Of a DNA stretch of 64,000 nt, positions 21,549 to 32,784 are shown in pieces (position 1 is the first letter of the stretch; every line of letters begins with the position of its first letter). The notes beneath the pieces were generated by a model. It had not been told where the DNA came from. It saw nothing but the letters and a program-made list of their open reading frames with translations, and did no database searches. The DNA is from Stenogyne calaminthoides (taxonomy: Eukaryota; Streptophyta; Magnoliopsida; Lamiales; Lamiaceae). The stretch spans positions 21,016,691 to 21,080,690 of the forward strand of contig JBBCBC010000034.1 in the NCBI GenBank assembly GCA_037126765.1. The letters are read 5' to 3'. Position numbers and translations under genes: made by a program.

Positions 21549-24239
21549 TCAGTTCTTGATCGTGATGTCACCTTTTTCATCGATTCTAGTAGATTTAACT
21601 TCTGAATTCGAGATCCCTACATTATCTGGAGGACCAAAATCAGCCTCCATATCAAAGTGTTTGCACTCAGTCTAACCATCATCTGGGTCCATCTTATCTC
21701 CCCTGCAGTTTGTTCAATCATTGAGTGATAATCAGAAATCTAATATTTATTCCACAACTATACAACAGACGCTTCAAGAAATTATTTTTGTTTATGTATG
21801 CAGGAAAAAGTTACATCTCATATATGAAAAGTTGGCAACTGGAACATAACAGATATGAGAAACGTGGAAGAAAAATAAAAATGTAAAAGGGGTGTTTTGG
21901 CACATACCCTGAATAAACAATTAGTCCAAGTGTAACAACAACAAATGCCAAAAAGTACGTCCAATCGACCTGGAGAAAATGGGGTTCGAATTATATACTC
22001 AGAATCATGGACAACAAAACACTTTTTTATATAAATACCAAGTTAGTAATCTTTTTTTTTTTTTTTTTGAAGATTTGATTTTTGAGTTGATCCATACCTT
22101 TTCATGATATGCAAAGATCCGAATTAAAACAGCCCACATATTGGACGTGAGCAATGACAGATTAAGCATTGTTGATCCACTGATCTGCACGGAAAGATTA
22201 TGTAACAACTTTACACAATGGGGATCATTTATTGTATGAAATAATTAAAAATATAATACAGTTTTACAAGTAAAGGGGGTAGTTACCTTGAGTAAAAGGG
22301 GGACCCCTGAGTAAAACAGAAACATCACTAAAGAAAATCTGATAGTGGGAAATATCTGAAACAAAAACAATAAAAGAGCAGGATATCAAGCTAAGCCCTC
22401 CTATTTCATTTGTGTTGGAAGTATTAGGCTGGTGGTGGTTAATGACGAAATATAGAGTTACCGCCCCGGGTGAATTGGAGTAAATGAATTTGAGTTCATT
22501 ACGTCTACAAATAGCTCTGGATCAAAGAAGGAACATTCAGCAACAAGCACATAATACAAGTAAAGTGATAATTAAATTAGCATGAATAGATCATTCATTC
22601 ATAATTGTGTCAAAACTGATGTATACATTGGTAAAACAGTGATAATGACACCACAAATGCCTAAGAATGCCATGACTTCCACGCGATCAGCTTTTTTAAC
22701 AAAACACTCCTGAAATTCCAAACTATGACATTGGTTAATTGAGCATAAAATGACAGGAAAGGGAGGAATAAACAAGTTTTTCGATTTTATCGTATCAAGA
22801 TCCGTAACAACTTGCCTGGCAGACATTACTAAGACCATAAAATGTTGCTCCAAGAATAATTTACAAATCACCTTTAAGAGGGTTGATACCACCTACAATA
22901 AATAATCACAAAATAAATAATTACCTTAACAAGTTGGGAAAGAAACCAGATCAATAATCAGGTTACTTACTTGATCTATTTGCAGAATGTACGTTCGAGA
23001 AAATAAAAGTTACAAGACCAGCAACACAAATTATTACACCAACCATCTTTTGAGATCTATATTTTGTCTTCAAAAAGAACCACGTGAGTAACATGACGCA
23101 CGATATTGTCCAACAATCCAGAAGCACAACACTTGTAAGAGAAGTGTATTTGTATGCGAGAAGCCTGTCAAGTCAAACACGAATTATACTTTCCAATTAC
23201 GTAATTAATTCTATTTAATATAGACGAATTTAGCATACAGTAAGAATATATTTTTAGAAGACAACTTACCTAAACAAAATGCCATCTGATCAGCGGATGA
23301 AACAACATATAGCAATCGAATTTGAGCTGCTCAGAGAAATTAATAGACATATGCATAAAATTGTGGGAAATTCAGTCTATACAAAGACTGTAATTCAATA
23401 CTCTGCTAAAACAAAAAAAACATTTGCACCATTTATGCAAATGCTCCTCAAAATTTTTAGAGCTAAAACACAATTCTGGTTTTGCTGGTACAATATGAAC
23501 CAGGTCTGGTTATATAGTTTCAATTGAATGTCTCATTAGGCAGTTAAGTTCAACTGAACGGAGAATGTAATTTAAATTCAATGAATGTCTCAGAGCCAGT
23601 TTAGTTGAAAATTTCAAATCCTAGCAATGTAAGAAATTAACCAAAAAAAAAAAAAACAAATCTTTAGTTTTAGAGCCAATGTATGCTCAACCGAAGGTAA
23701 TTAAATCAACCTTTTCTCAAGAGAATTGAAACTTTATAACCTCTAAGAATCATAACATATACTATTACAAACTCATTCTTTAAAAAAAAGATTCGAATTA
23801 TCACCAAACTTGGGTGATTCATAGAGGGGCTAAAAGGCTAACCTTGGGACTTTGTCTTCTGTAAATCATAATGCCTCCATAAACCAATGCCAACAGTAGA
23901 TAATTCAAGAAAGACAGTGTAAGTGGTGCATGAATTCCTACAATTGAGAGACAAAATCAGAATTGAAAACGAAGGTACCACTTTCTCTCCATGTTGTACA
24001 AGATATAAAGGCCGCTTACAAAGTTGAATAAAATCGCTGCTACCTCATAAAATTGAATCATACATAATCCCAGAAAAAAGATGATAATATTGTGATAAAT
24101 AATAGAAAAAAAGAAGGGGGAAACCTATGTTTTGGAGTTGAGAAGATAAGAATTGAGTGGAAGTGATCAAAAGAGAGAGAAGCTGTCCCAAACCAAGGCC
24201 CAGCAATGCAGACTTCCAATTTTTCACCATTTCTTTCAC
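21549..24239 (-). pseudogene. SLC35F1-like (DUF914) membrane transporter pseudogene
   Basis: Eleven exon segments can be traced on the minus strand: 24239-24125, 23938-23844, 23326-23270, 23164-22971, 22892-22816 (GC donor), 22709-22627, 22504-22462, 22355-22287, 22184-22098, 21969-21908 and 21702-21549. Junction phases agree except as noted. Diagnostic blocks of the plant solute carrier 35 member F family are clear: LGLGQLLSLLITSTQF, FLNYLLLALVYGG, YTSLTSVVLLDCWTISCVM, VKKADRVEVMAFLG, STMLNLSLLTSNMWAVLIRI and VDWTYFLAF. Intact members are about ten-helix membrane transporters. Lesions: the third segment, which should encode the conserved Lys-Trp-Tyr helix, is degenerate and its length breaks the frame; exon 5 has an in-frame TAA at 22861-22863; the last exon has a TAG at 21672-21674, 41 codons before the next stop. 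The ATG at 24230 (MVKNWKS) is an equally good start. Confidence 0.85.
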
Positions 24240-24341
24240 GATCTTCCCTGTGTGTATATATCATTATATTATATATTATTATTATTATTTTAATATGAGC
24301 GGGTTTGACTTTGACATATTTCATAACCCTATATTAGTATT
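24240..24341 (-). promoter_or_regulatory. Remaining upstream region of the transporter pseudogene
   Basis: Only about 100 bp separate the start codon from the LINE insertion. The minus strand holds an AT-rich stretch (tataatgatatatac near 24252-24267) that could be a TATA region. Whatever lay further upstream has been displaced by the LINE. Confidence 0.35.
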
Positions 24342-24347
24342 CAGTGG

Positions 24348-26166
24348 TTGGAAACGGGAATTTTTCCGAATGGGTTGAACAGCACCACAGTGGTCCTAAT
24401 CCCCAAGTGTGAATACCCGAAGACAGTGCGTGACCTTCGACCTACCTCGTTATGTAACGTGGTTTATAAGATTGTATCCAAAGTATTGTGCAATAGACCC
24501 GCTCTTCCTAACCTCATCGATGAATCTCAATCGGCTTTTCAATCGGGCAGATCGATCCAGGATAATGTGCTCACAGCATTCGAAACACTACATGCTATGA
24601 AAGGACGTCGGAGATGGAAAGATGGGGATGTTGCTATTAAAATCGACATAAGTAAGGCTTATGACCGGGTTGAATGGAGATTCTTGGATTGCGTCTTGAG
24701 GAAAATGGGTTTCTGTGACATCTGGTTGAATTGGATGAAATTGTGTACTCGTACGGTCTCGTACTCTTTCCTTGTAAATGGGGAACTCGTCAGCCCCATT
24801 CTACCAGGTCGGGGGCTTAGGCAGGGCAGGGCGACCTGCTCTCGCCGTATCTTTTCATCTTGTGTGCGTAGGGCTTGTCTAGCTTACTGAGGAGGGAAAA
24901 TCAGAGGGGAACGATCCATGGCAGTCGTGTGAATAGAAGGGCCCCCTCAGTCTCTCATCTCCTATTCGCAGACGACTCCCTGCTTTTTTGCCGAGCTAGC
25001 ACGTCTGAGTGCACAACCTTGAAAAATACTCTGAACCTGTACTAATGGGCTTCGGGGGAAAAAAGTCTCTAAGGCCGGGAAGGAGGTTCTCCTGAAATCA
25101 GCTGCTCAGTCCATTCCAGCTTATTGCATGTGCACATTTCTGCTCCCCTCAACTTTACTTGACGAGTTACACCGCATGGTTAATTCCTTTTGGTGGGGAC
25201 ATGGTACCAACCCGAAGAAGGCGGTAAAATGGGAGACGTGGGACGCTCTCTGCAAACATAAACACGATGGCGGGATGGGCTTTCGTAATCTTCATATTTT
25301 CAATATTGCCATGATAGGGAAACTTGCTTGGCGAATTCACTCTCAACCGAACTTGATGATTAGTCGCATTCTCAAAGCTCGGTATTACCCGAATAAAGAG
25401 TTCCTAGATGCCAGGGTAGGTAATAACCTGAGTTACAAGTGGAAGGGAATTCACACGGCAATAGATTTGGTCAAAAGGGGGACTAGATGGAAAGTAGGAA
25501 GAGGAGATCGAGTTAGATGTTGGGGGACCCGTGGCTTGATAATGATCAATCTTTTTTTATTGAGGCTGCCCCGGTGACATCATTTGATGATATGGTCATT
25601 CGAGATTTCTACGTTCCCGAAAAACGAGTTTGGGACCAACCATTAATCCAAGAGGTGTTCCCTGAGATTGATTATGAGAAAATAATGAAGACCCGAGCCC
25701 GCATGGAGTCGAGGATAAAATGGTCTGGCACTTTTCCCCGAATGGGCTATACACAGTGACATCGGCCTGCCATTTTGCCATGAGAGTCATATGGGATTTC
25801 CAGGATACTCCGTGGAAGGATTTGTGGAGATTTATGGTCCCACCAAGAGTGAAGAATTTCTATTGGAGGCTGTGCAAAGGGTGGGTTGCAGTTAGAGCAA
25901 AACTAGGCAGATGGTATCCTGGGATGGTGTCGTTGTGTCCTCTTTGTTCGGAGATGAATGAGACAATGTGGCATCTCTTTGTGGGTTGTCCATTTGCTAA
26001 GGGATGTTGGGAAACCGTGAACTTGTGGGAGAAGATAGACGCACTATGTTATGAAGTGGATGGGCATGTGGACTTGTTCTTAAGATTGATTCGTATGCTC
26101 GAACCGGAGGATGTGGAACGAGCAATGGGAATTGTGTGGGCGATCTGGCGAGGGAGGCCAGAATAA
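24348..26166 (+). pseudogene. LINE reverse transcriptase and zf-RVT region
   Basis: 24348-24830 encodes the RT core: VVLIPKCEYPKTVRDLRPTS, NLIDESQSAFQSGRSIQDNV, AIKIDISKAYDRVEWRFL and VNGELVSPILPGRGLRQG. A frameshift at about 24830 breaks the frame just before the expected RQGCPLSP motif. The catalytic YADD region corresponds to 24960-24980 (SYSQTTP or YSQTTPCF in the shifted frames) and is damaged. From 25128 the palm/thumb tail and the zf-RVT domain follow (SFWWGHGTNPKKAVKW, GGMGFRNLHIFNIAMIGKLAWR, then CPLCSEMNETMWHLFVGCPFAKGCW), with shifts near 25530 and 25730. This enzyme would nick and prime on genomic DNA; it is inactive here. Confidence 0.88.
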
Positions 26167-26244
26167 AGTGGTGTGGAGTGATGAATTGACTACACCGAGT
26201 CAAGTGTCTCACGCAGCTTTGATTTTCATGGAGGAGTGGAAAGG

Positions 26245-26433
26245 GGAGGGTAAATTGCACTTTTTGTCCCATAAGAATATTTTCAAAACAGTTTCGGTCC
26301 CATTGTTTCAAAATGGTCATTTTTTGTGCACTTTTGGTCCTAAACTGTTAAATACTTAACGAAATCCGTTAAGTGCCAAATAGGAGGGAAACACATTTAG
26401 GGCAGATTTTTTTGAGGGAAATGACTCCCTTAT

Positions 26434-26481
<48 letters not shown>

Positions 26482-26488
26482 CAATTTG
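26245..26488. repeat. tggtccc-type MITE-like repeat and AT microsatellite
   Basis: 26253-26345 carries three spaced copies of a tttttgtccca/tttcggtccca/cttttggtcct motif. The same family occurs near 31835-31905 and, with clear inverted ends, at 36454-36761. An (AT)n run covers 26438-26480. Confidence 0.55.
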
Positions 26489-27043
26489 AAAACGAACGGA
26501 AAAAAGTAAGAAAATTACCGTCAAATTGAAGAGTGCAACGTTACGATTATCGTCTAATGGGAGGAATGGTCACGACGGCAACAACGAACGATGTACGGCG
26601 GCGGGACGGCTCATAATTTGCGAAAAAAACGCAGAAAGAAGGCTGCGGATTGTTTATATAATCAGATTTAGCGACGGTTATTAAATACCATCGTTAATAG
26701 CGACGGAAAAACCGTCGATAAATACGAAACACCGTCGCTAACCGCCCTTGGTGCGGTGGGCCAAGTGCCGAGTCGCCTCGTGTCCCGTACGCGACTTAGC
26801 GACTGTTTCAAACAATCGATAAATCGTAGCTAAGTGACCCGATTCAACCCGACTCAACCTGATTCGAAAGAACCGTCGCTATATCGTCGCTACTGGCAAC
26901 AGTTTTGAAAACCGTTGCTAAACCGTCGCTAAATCGATGACTTTGACCGTCTGACCTGAACCTTTGACAAAACCGTCGCAATTATCGACGGTTTGTAGAA
27001 TCGTCGCTAAAAACCGTCGTTAAAACCCGCCTTGTTTGTAGTG
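26489..27043. mobile_element. Fragment of a second CACTA family
   Basis: The right end reads cttgtttgtagtg, the inverse of CACTACAAACAAG, at 27043. From 26665 to 27020 the sequence is dense in tagcgacggtt and aaccgtcgcta repeats, the subterminal repeat pattern of CACTA elements. 26510-26640 is GC-richer and leader-like. No CACTA left end was found, so the element is truncated or its left end lies in unrecognised sequence. It separates the LINE body from its RNase H tail. Confidence 0.6.
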
Positions 27044-27378
27044 AAGTTTATAACAATGTAGGCCTAGGAAATCAAATCAGAAAAAGTTGTATTGACTGCA
27101 TTGTGAGTGTGGTGGATCAACGAGTTGAATAATCAATAGTAAGGGGTGCTGCCAGTGATTACATGATGAAGATAGCTTGTAAAGCTATACAAGAGAAGCT
27201 TAATGATTATGTGATTTTTCGTATTTATAAAAAAATCAATGATTTGGCTCATCATTTTGCTAGGGCGTTTGGGTTATCCCCAATTTCTTATTATTGGGTC
27301 GAGCCTCCAACAGTTGTGGATGACATTCTCAATATTTATTGTTTTTACATTTTAGTTATAAAAGTTTTTTTATTTTAA
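27044..27378 (+). pseudogene. LINE RNase H-like C-terminal fragment
   Basis: The frame from 27163 encodes IYKKINDLAHHFARAFGLSP and ends YYWVEPPTVVDDIL. This resembles the C-terminal end of the RVT_3 RNase H domain of plant LINEs (a His/Ala-rich helix, then W..PP). It continues the LINE after the interruption and is followed by the A-rich tail. Confidence 0.55.
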
Positions 27379-27390
27379 AAAAAATACATT

Positions 27391-28620
27391 ATCACAATAA
27401 AAAATCACTATTCTATTTTGTATTTATTTCTAGTGCACAATGCATTGTTGTAATGCGATAAATCCAAATAAACAATATAACAATGAGTTTCTATTTTCAC
27501 AACAAAATGTTGTATAAAACATGATTAAAATCAGACAAAAGATAGGGCAATTCCCCCAAAATGATGTCACTCACTCATTTTAGCCAATCAATATTCGTGT
27601 AAACTATATTTAGCAACAGACAGCTGAAGATGAATTAAGCAAAACACTTTTAACCTGACATAAGATATTATTTTATTTGAATTTTATTTATTAAAATTGT
27701 AAAGTAATTTTACTTGAGATATATTATATGATTTTCGTGATATATGTATTTTATACAAGGTATTTAAATTTTGTGTTACTTTGAGGATTTTTATTGTAGA
27801 TCTAATGATTTGGTGAGATAATTTTTCATCGTATATCAATCTTACATAATTTTCATGTTCATGTTCATTTACTTAATTGCTACATAATTTTTTTGTTTAG
27901 ATAAATACTTACTAAAATTACAAAACTGTTTTATATAAAATATATTATATGATTTTCTTGATGTTTGTATTTCATACAAGATGCTTAAAATTTGTGTTGG
28001 TTTGAGTGTTTTTATTTTGCAAATTCTTATTTTACATCTAATTAATAATCAGGTAGATATTTCTTACTATCTTAAACTTAATCTCAACCCTACATTTAAA
28101 TATATATTTTTTTTAAATCATGCTACAAGAAGTATTGATTTCTTACTTTTTTTTAATAGGCAAAAACTCGTATGAGACGGTTTCATGTATAAGACGGGGT
28201 AAAATTTAGCAAAAATAGTATTCATTCCTCTAAAAGTTTAAAAACGTCAATATTTAAACTACGCTACCGTCTCAAATAAATATGCGTAAAAGATGGAGCA
28301 AATCTTACATTTTTCAAAACTGTCTAACATGGATTTCCACTCTAGTTGACGTGATTTTGTCATGTATCATATTTTACTAATAAAAATCATTAATTGTTCT
28401 TAAATTGTTTGGTGTGTAAGCATTGATCCCACCCTACTGGGATACTCCATGTGATTTTGTCAAAACTATCTAAATTGGGTTCCCACTCTAGTCCACGTGT
28501 TTTTATCTTATGTTATATTTTACTAATAAAAATTATTAATTGTCTATCGTGGATCCTATTGTACGTACTTCGTGTGAGGGAAGTGCCGGTGGGTAGTGTC
28601 GGCAGGGCCGTGCTTTATGA
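27391..28620. repeat. AT-rich block with two diverged direct repeats
   Basis: 27718-27795 and 27944-28016 share tatattatatgattttc and tttttatt blocks at a spacing of about 226 bp. 28320-28400 and 28465-28545 share cactctag, tattttactaataaaaat and attaattg at a spacing of about 149 bp. 28155-28300 has the gtatgagacggttt motif of the MITE remnants named at 18684-20350. No gene is seen. Confidence 0.55.
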
Positions 28621-28964
28621 GTCGAACGAGTCGAACAAGGCCAGGGCCGGTCCAGCAATTTAAAGGGCCCTGTGAAATAAAATATTTAGGCCATTTATAT
28701 TTAATAAAAAAAATTAAACGAATAGATTGAACTATATTTAAAAATATTGATTTAATGCTCATGAATAGTATATTAAGTAAAATTTACGAAGATATAGCTT
28801 AAACTAAAGGGACATTTTTAATTAAAAAGACAATATTAATTTTAAGCATATTATCAAAGTTTAAAAAGAAAACAAAATTGTTTAAATATAGTTAGCCAAA
28901 TCAGATTAAAATAAAAAAAGGAAAAAGAGAGCTTGAAAATAAGTACAATAAAAAGAATTTGCAC

Positions 28965-29040
28965 TTGCCAAAGATTAACACTAGGACCTCATTGTTCATA
29001 AGCGATGTACTTACCAATTGAGCTAAAAGCCTTTTGTAAC
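28965..29040 (-). mobile_element. tRNA-derived SINE head or decayed tRNA
   Basis: The minus strand reads tttagctcaattggta (RNA polymerase III A-box like) and, about 30 nt later, gaggtcctagtgttaatc in the place of a B-box. The cloverleaf is not complete and the B-box is poor, so this is more likely a SINE head or tRNA relic than a working tRNA gene. Confidence 0.45.
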
Positions 29041-29379
29041 TTGTTTCAACTTATCCGTATATAACTCATATTTTATAGTAACACTACTACACATTTGAGC
29101 TTGGAGAGCTCAACTTGGACAGCCCTTTTTTCGAATAGCTCTCCAAGTGGTCCCTTGGAGAGCGGTTCTATTAAAAAAAAAAAAGACAACGGTTAAAAAC
29201 CGCTGTCCAAGATCAAATCTTAGACAGCGGTTCATAACGGCTGTTCAAGGTACTTGGAGAGCGGTTTTGAACCGTTGTCCAAGGTAAAGCTTGGAGAACG
29301 GTTCATAACCACTCTCCAAGTGAATTTTTTTTTTTTTATAAAGCTTGTATTTTTTGTTTTATTTTTTTGTTTAATTTAA

Positions 29380-29749
29380 TATTTTTTTGAAACTCCCTTA
29401 CATCTATTTTCCAATCTTCTCTCTCCCACGTAGCATTATCCAAATTCCTACACATTAAATTCTTAATTTTCTCATTATTTTACAATTTTTTTATTTCTAA
29501 TTACACTAATCTTATTTTAAGTTTTTTTCTTCCAAAATTTCTAACTTTCTCATTATTAAATTTCCAGATCCAATGTTATATATTTAACCACCCTAAAAAT
29601 TCACTATCTCTCTTTTTGTAGTTCTTTTATTATTCTACATTTTTTTTATTTTTAATTAAAGTTTAATTAAAATTTTCAAATCTAATCTTAATGAAATTAA
29701 TAATTTCTTTAAGAATTCCGCTTAACATGTGGGAACGTACATGTACTAG
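29380..29749 (+). mobile_element. Helitron-like 3' end inside the CACTA element
   Basis: The stretch ends in an acatgt...acatgt hairpin (29725-29744) followed by CTAG at 29746-29749 and a T. The tail cgcttaacatgtggg resembles the tail cgcgtaacacgcggg of the Helitron at 15050-15708. The 5' end is not identified, so the start given is a guess. Confidence 0.35.
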
Positions 29750-30276
29750 TTAACTTCTAAAATCCTTCATTGTATTTTCTCTCCTCCCTCGTGTAACACT
29801 CTTTTCCATTCACATTCGTCACGGGAAAATTTGAACAAGTCTCTTAAACAATTGTCTCTCTTCCATCCAACTTTAATAAATATTACTCACAAATATTAAA
29901 TCATTGGCAGACAAATCAAATTCAAAGTTAGTTGAAAAAAATGGATTGAACCAAACCCATTTTGACTAAAAAACCAGAAAATAAATTTATGGACACTGTA
30001 AAAGAAAATCAATTAAAACTCGTTGAAATATAGGAAGATGCCACTGCTGTATTTGAAATTCGCCGGTCAATTCAAAAGTTAATTTTAATTAAATTTTGTA
30101 AAGTACAAGTAAAAAATATAATTTAAATTTAAATTTAAATTTATATAAAAAAATTATTATATAAAAATGTGATTGAATTAATAAATAAGATAATTGAAAT
30201 AAAGAATTTTAAAAAAAATTGTAAGAAAAAACAATTTTTAGAACATAAAGAATTAATTTCATTAAGTAAACGCAAG

Positions 30277-30426
30277 AAAGCAAGTGTCCGAGTGGAATTG
30301 ATCCCCGCTCAGGCACCCAAGGTCCCGTGTTCGGTCCCCCATGGGAGCGAATAATTGCCTCAATTAATTGAGAGGCTTGGTGGCTTATATATGAGATGCT
30401 TGGTGGGTCCGTACCGATTTTTTTTT
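30277..30426 (+). mobile_element. tRNA-derived SINE
   Basis: A-box-like aagtgtccgagtgg near 30280-30293 and B-box-like gtgttcggtcccccat near 30327-30342, in tRNA-like spacing, then a body of about 80 bp and a T-run at 30419-30428. Small 63-codon frames here are not real. Confidence 0.5.
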
Positions 30427-30632
30427 TTAAAAAATATATTAGACAGCTGTTTTCAACCGCTGTCCAAGTGAGGAATTTGGACAGCGGTTGAAAACCGCTG
30501 TCTAAGCTGCAATTTCCTGGACAACGGTTTTTTATCAGCTGTCCAAGCTTGGACAGCTGCTACTTGGAGAGCGGTTATAACAGCTCTCCAAGGTCATTTT
30601 TCACAGCTGTCCAAGCTCAAATGTGTATTAGT

Positions 30633-31079
30633 GTAAAATTATTAAAAAAAATTGTGGGGTCCTGGGCGGCGTGGGGCCCTGTGTGACGGCACAACCTGCA
30701 CGCCCCAAGGTCCAGCTTTGAACGAGGCGCTCGACTCAGGCTCGAAAATTTCATCGTTTCTCGGGGGGCCCAAAAAATATATATATTAATGATTTTGTAA
30801 AAATATATGCATCACATAGTAGGCCGAAGCGGTTGAAGGATTTCTTTTATTTTCACAAGGTCGAAGGTTCGACTCCTAGCTGTGAAGCGGCCGTTTGTTA
30901 AAAAAATTCTTCACAAATCAAATATCAAAGAATCCTATTTATTTATTTTTTTAATCTCTTCTACAAATTAAAATCCAATATGAAGAAATCTAATTATTTT
31001 GGATTTCATAAGAGCATTGGCTGCTAGCTTGGAGTCATTTTCCGACAAGGAATTTTCGAATTTTTTTTAGGAATGGGTG
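30633..31079. mobile_element. Stretch with a tRNA-like SINE head (about 30820-30900)
   Basis: 30821-30895 reads taggccgaagcggttgaagg (A-box) and ggtcgaaggttcgactcc (an excellent B-box), then closes with gaagcggcc, which can pair with the start. It is followed by an A-run. A SINE or tRNA-derived relic is likely. 30640-30780 is GC-rich with gggcccc motifs and unexplained. Confidence 0.5.
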
Positions 31080-31087
31080 GTTAGGTT

Positions 31088-31530
31088 TAGGGGTGGAGGA
31101 AATACCGAAAATACCGGTAAACCGCACTTACCGTATCGAAAAATATCGATTTTATTGAAATTTTCGGCATACCGAAATTTTCGGTACGGTACCATACCGT
31201 ACCGAAAATTTCGGTACGATAACGGTATGAAAATATAGAAAATTTTGGTATACCGAAATACCGAAATATTTCGGTATACCTTAATATTTTCGGTATACCG
31301 GAAAAATTTCCGGTATACCGGAAAAATATACCGGTATACCGAAAATATTTCGGTATACCGGTATATATTGAAATTTCGATACGGTATCGGTATGTAATAT
31401 CGGCATACCGAAAATTTCGGTATACCGAATTTTCGGTACGACAACGGTATGAAATTTTTCGGTATCGAAAATTTCGGTACGGTAACGGTATGGTGAGAAA
31501 ATTTTCGGTATGCCGTACCGTCCACCCCTA
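31088..31530. mobile_element. hAT-type MITE with 8-bp target duplication
   Basis: Ends are TAGGGGTGG at 31088 and CCACCCCTA at 31530. The flanks gttaggtt (31080-31087) and gttaggtt (31531-31538) are a perfect 8-bp duplication, diagnostic of hAT. The interior is an unusual mass of overlapping cggtataccgaaa palindromes. The minus-strand Tyr/Arg-rich frame it produces is an artefact of the repeats. Confidence 0.92.
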
Positions 31531-31538
31531 GTTAGGTT

Positions 31539-32498
31539 TCAGCTAAGCGAGGACGAATTTGATGATGTGAGTGCGAAAATTGACTATTCTGCCAAAACGC
31601 GGTTTGAGAATTGCTTAATTTCATCAAATTTCCCACTTATTTACCTTCTCAGCTTGAGAGTATTTCTGAAAACTAAACCATTAGAGACCTAACGCAGATA
31701 TCCAATAATTTAATCCCTACAGCCATATCCTTCTATGGTGTAAGTTCTTTTGAGATTATTACTCTTGTATTTAATAAACTTTCATAGTGTCTATGTGCCT
31801 TACATTTGATTTGGGTTTGTGGTTGTGGCAGGGAAAATTGCACTTTTGGTCCCATGAGAATATTTGCATATTAAAATGGTCACAATTCAAGCACTTTTGG
31901 TCCCAAATTAATATTCCCTTAGTTTTTAACATAGGTAAATGCGTGTGTTCCCACCAAAATAGCGGGATTACTAACATTCTACAAAAAATGCCAAAAATCC
32001 TCATCCCCAACTTGAACCTTTGGAATTGCTGCACCTTCAACATCTAGCAAACTTTACCCAAATCTTCCAAAATCAAAAGTGCACAAAAAACTTATTGATT
32101 ACATGATTTGATTACATGGTGTGACTTATTGATTACAATTTTTGTTATGATTTATCAACAACTTGTAAATATGCCTATTTGTACACCACTTTTTGTAAAG
32201 CTTCCATTTTATTGTTGAGTGGAATGCCTATAAAGGGGAAAGCATGAGGATTTTTCTGATATACGTCTGATACTGATTCTTATGTATTATTATTTAGTGT
32301 TGCCATAATTATTTGAGTTGCAACACACAAAACCAGTTTTATGTCAGACTTTTCTTCTTCCTTTTGGTCCAAACCAGGTAGAGATCAATTTGAAATAAAA
32401 CCATCATATAAATTGTGGGTGATTCACCTAACTTGACGATTAATTTAAGGAGATTTTACTATATATGTGTGGGATAAAAAAATTTAGGACAATAATTA
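31539..32498. other. Intergenic AT-rich stretch
   Basis: 31835-31905 contains two cacttttggtccca motifs of the MITE-like family seen at 26253 and 36454. I find no gene, and no complete element ends. Confidence 0.4.
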
Positions 32499-32784
32499 TG
32501 GGGTTGTGTTTTAAGACGATAATTTTACAAATTTAGAAATGTAGGACAATATGTTTTAAAATGTATAAATATAGGTCAATATGATCTAAAATTTGTAATT
32601 GAATGACAGTTGAGCCTGAATAAGTCCAAATAGGTTGTAATGTCAAGTGAGATTTGGACTCGATTGTCCTACATTAATTTAGAAATTTTAAAACATATTG
32701 TTTTATATATACAAAATTTAAAATATATTGTCATTCAATTCCAAACCCGTAAAATTACTGTTCTTAAAACACCCCCCTCCTATG
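32499..32784. mobile_element. Inverted-repeat MITE of about 285 bp
   Basis: The left arm ggggttgtgttttaagacga, continuing to attttac, and the right arm, whose inverse reads ggggggtgttttaagaacag, pair over about 35 bp with mismatches. The inner parts are also complementary (aggacaatatgttttaaa against tttaaaacatattgttt). The target duplication is not certain, so the superfamily is unassigned. Confidence 0.55.

Larger units (their letters stand above)
24342..27390 (+). mobile_element. 5'-truncated L1-type LINE, split by later insertions
   Basis: It begins abruptly in the middle of the reverse transcriptase at about 24342, without an endonuclease, and ends after RNase H-like sequence with an A-rich tail (about 27375-27390). 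5' truncation and an A-rich end are typical of L1 retrotransposition. It is interrupted at about 26245-27043 by a tggtccc-type repeat and a CACTA end. A target duplication was not identified. Confidence 0.8.
29082..30632. mobile_element. Second CACTA element with TAA target duplication
   Basis: The left end is CACTACTACACATTTGAGC at 29082 and the right end is the inverse of CACTAATACACATTTGAGC at 30632. TAA flanks both sides (29079-29081 and 30633-30635). Subterminal repeats of cttggacagcgg and aaccgctgtcca occupy 29100-29320 and 30440-30615. The family matches the element at 15966-18683, but the 1.55-kb body carries only a Helitron-like tail and a SINE, with no protease relic. Confidence 0.9.

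Noticed and set aside
23279..23527. 82-codon plus-strand frame
   Set aside because: Lies antisense to the degenerate third exon and an intron of the transporter pseudogene; no domain.
28965..29040. Functional tRNA gene
   Set aside because: The B-box is poor and the acceptor stem does not close, so a SINE or relic is more likely.
31067..31525. 152-codon Tyr/Arg-rich minus-strand frame
   Set aside because: It is the translation of the palindromic interior of a hAT MITE and repeats the same short units.
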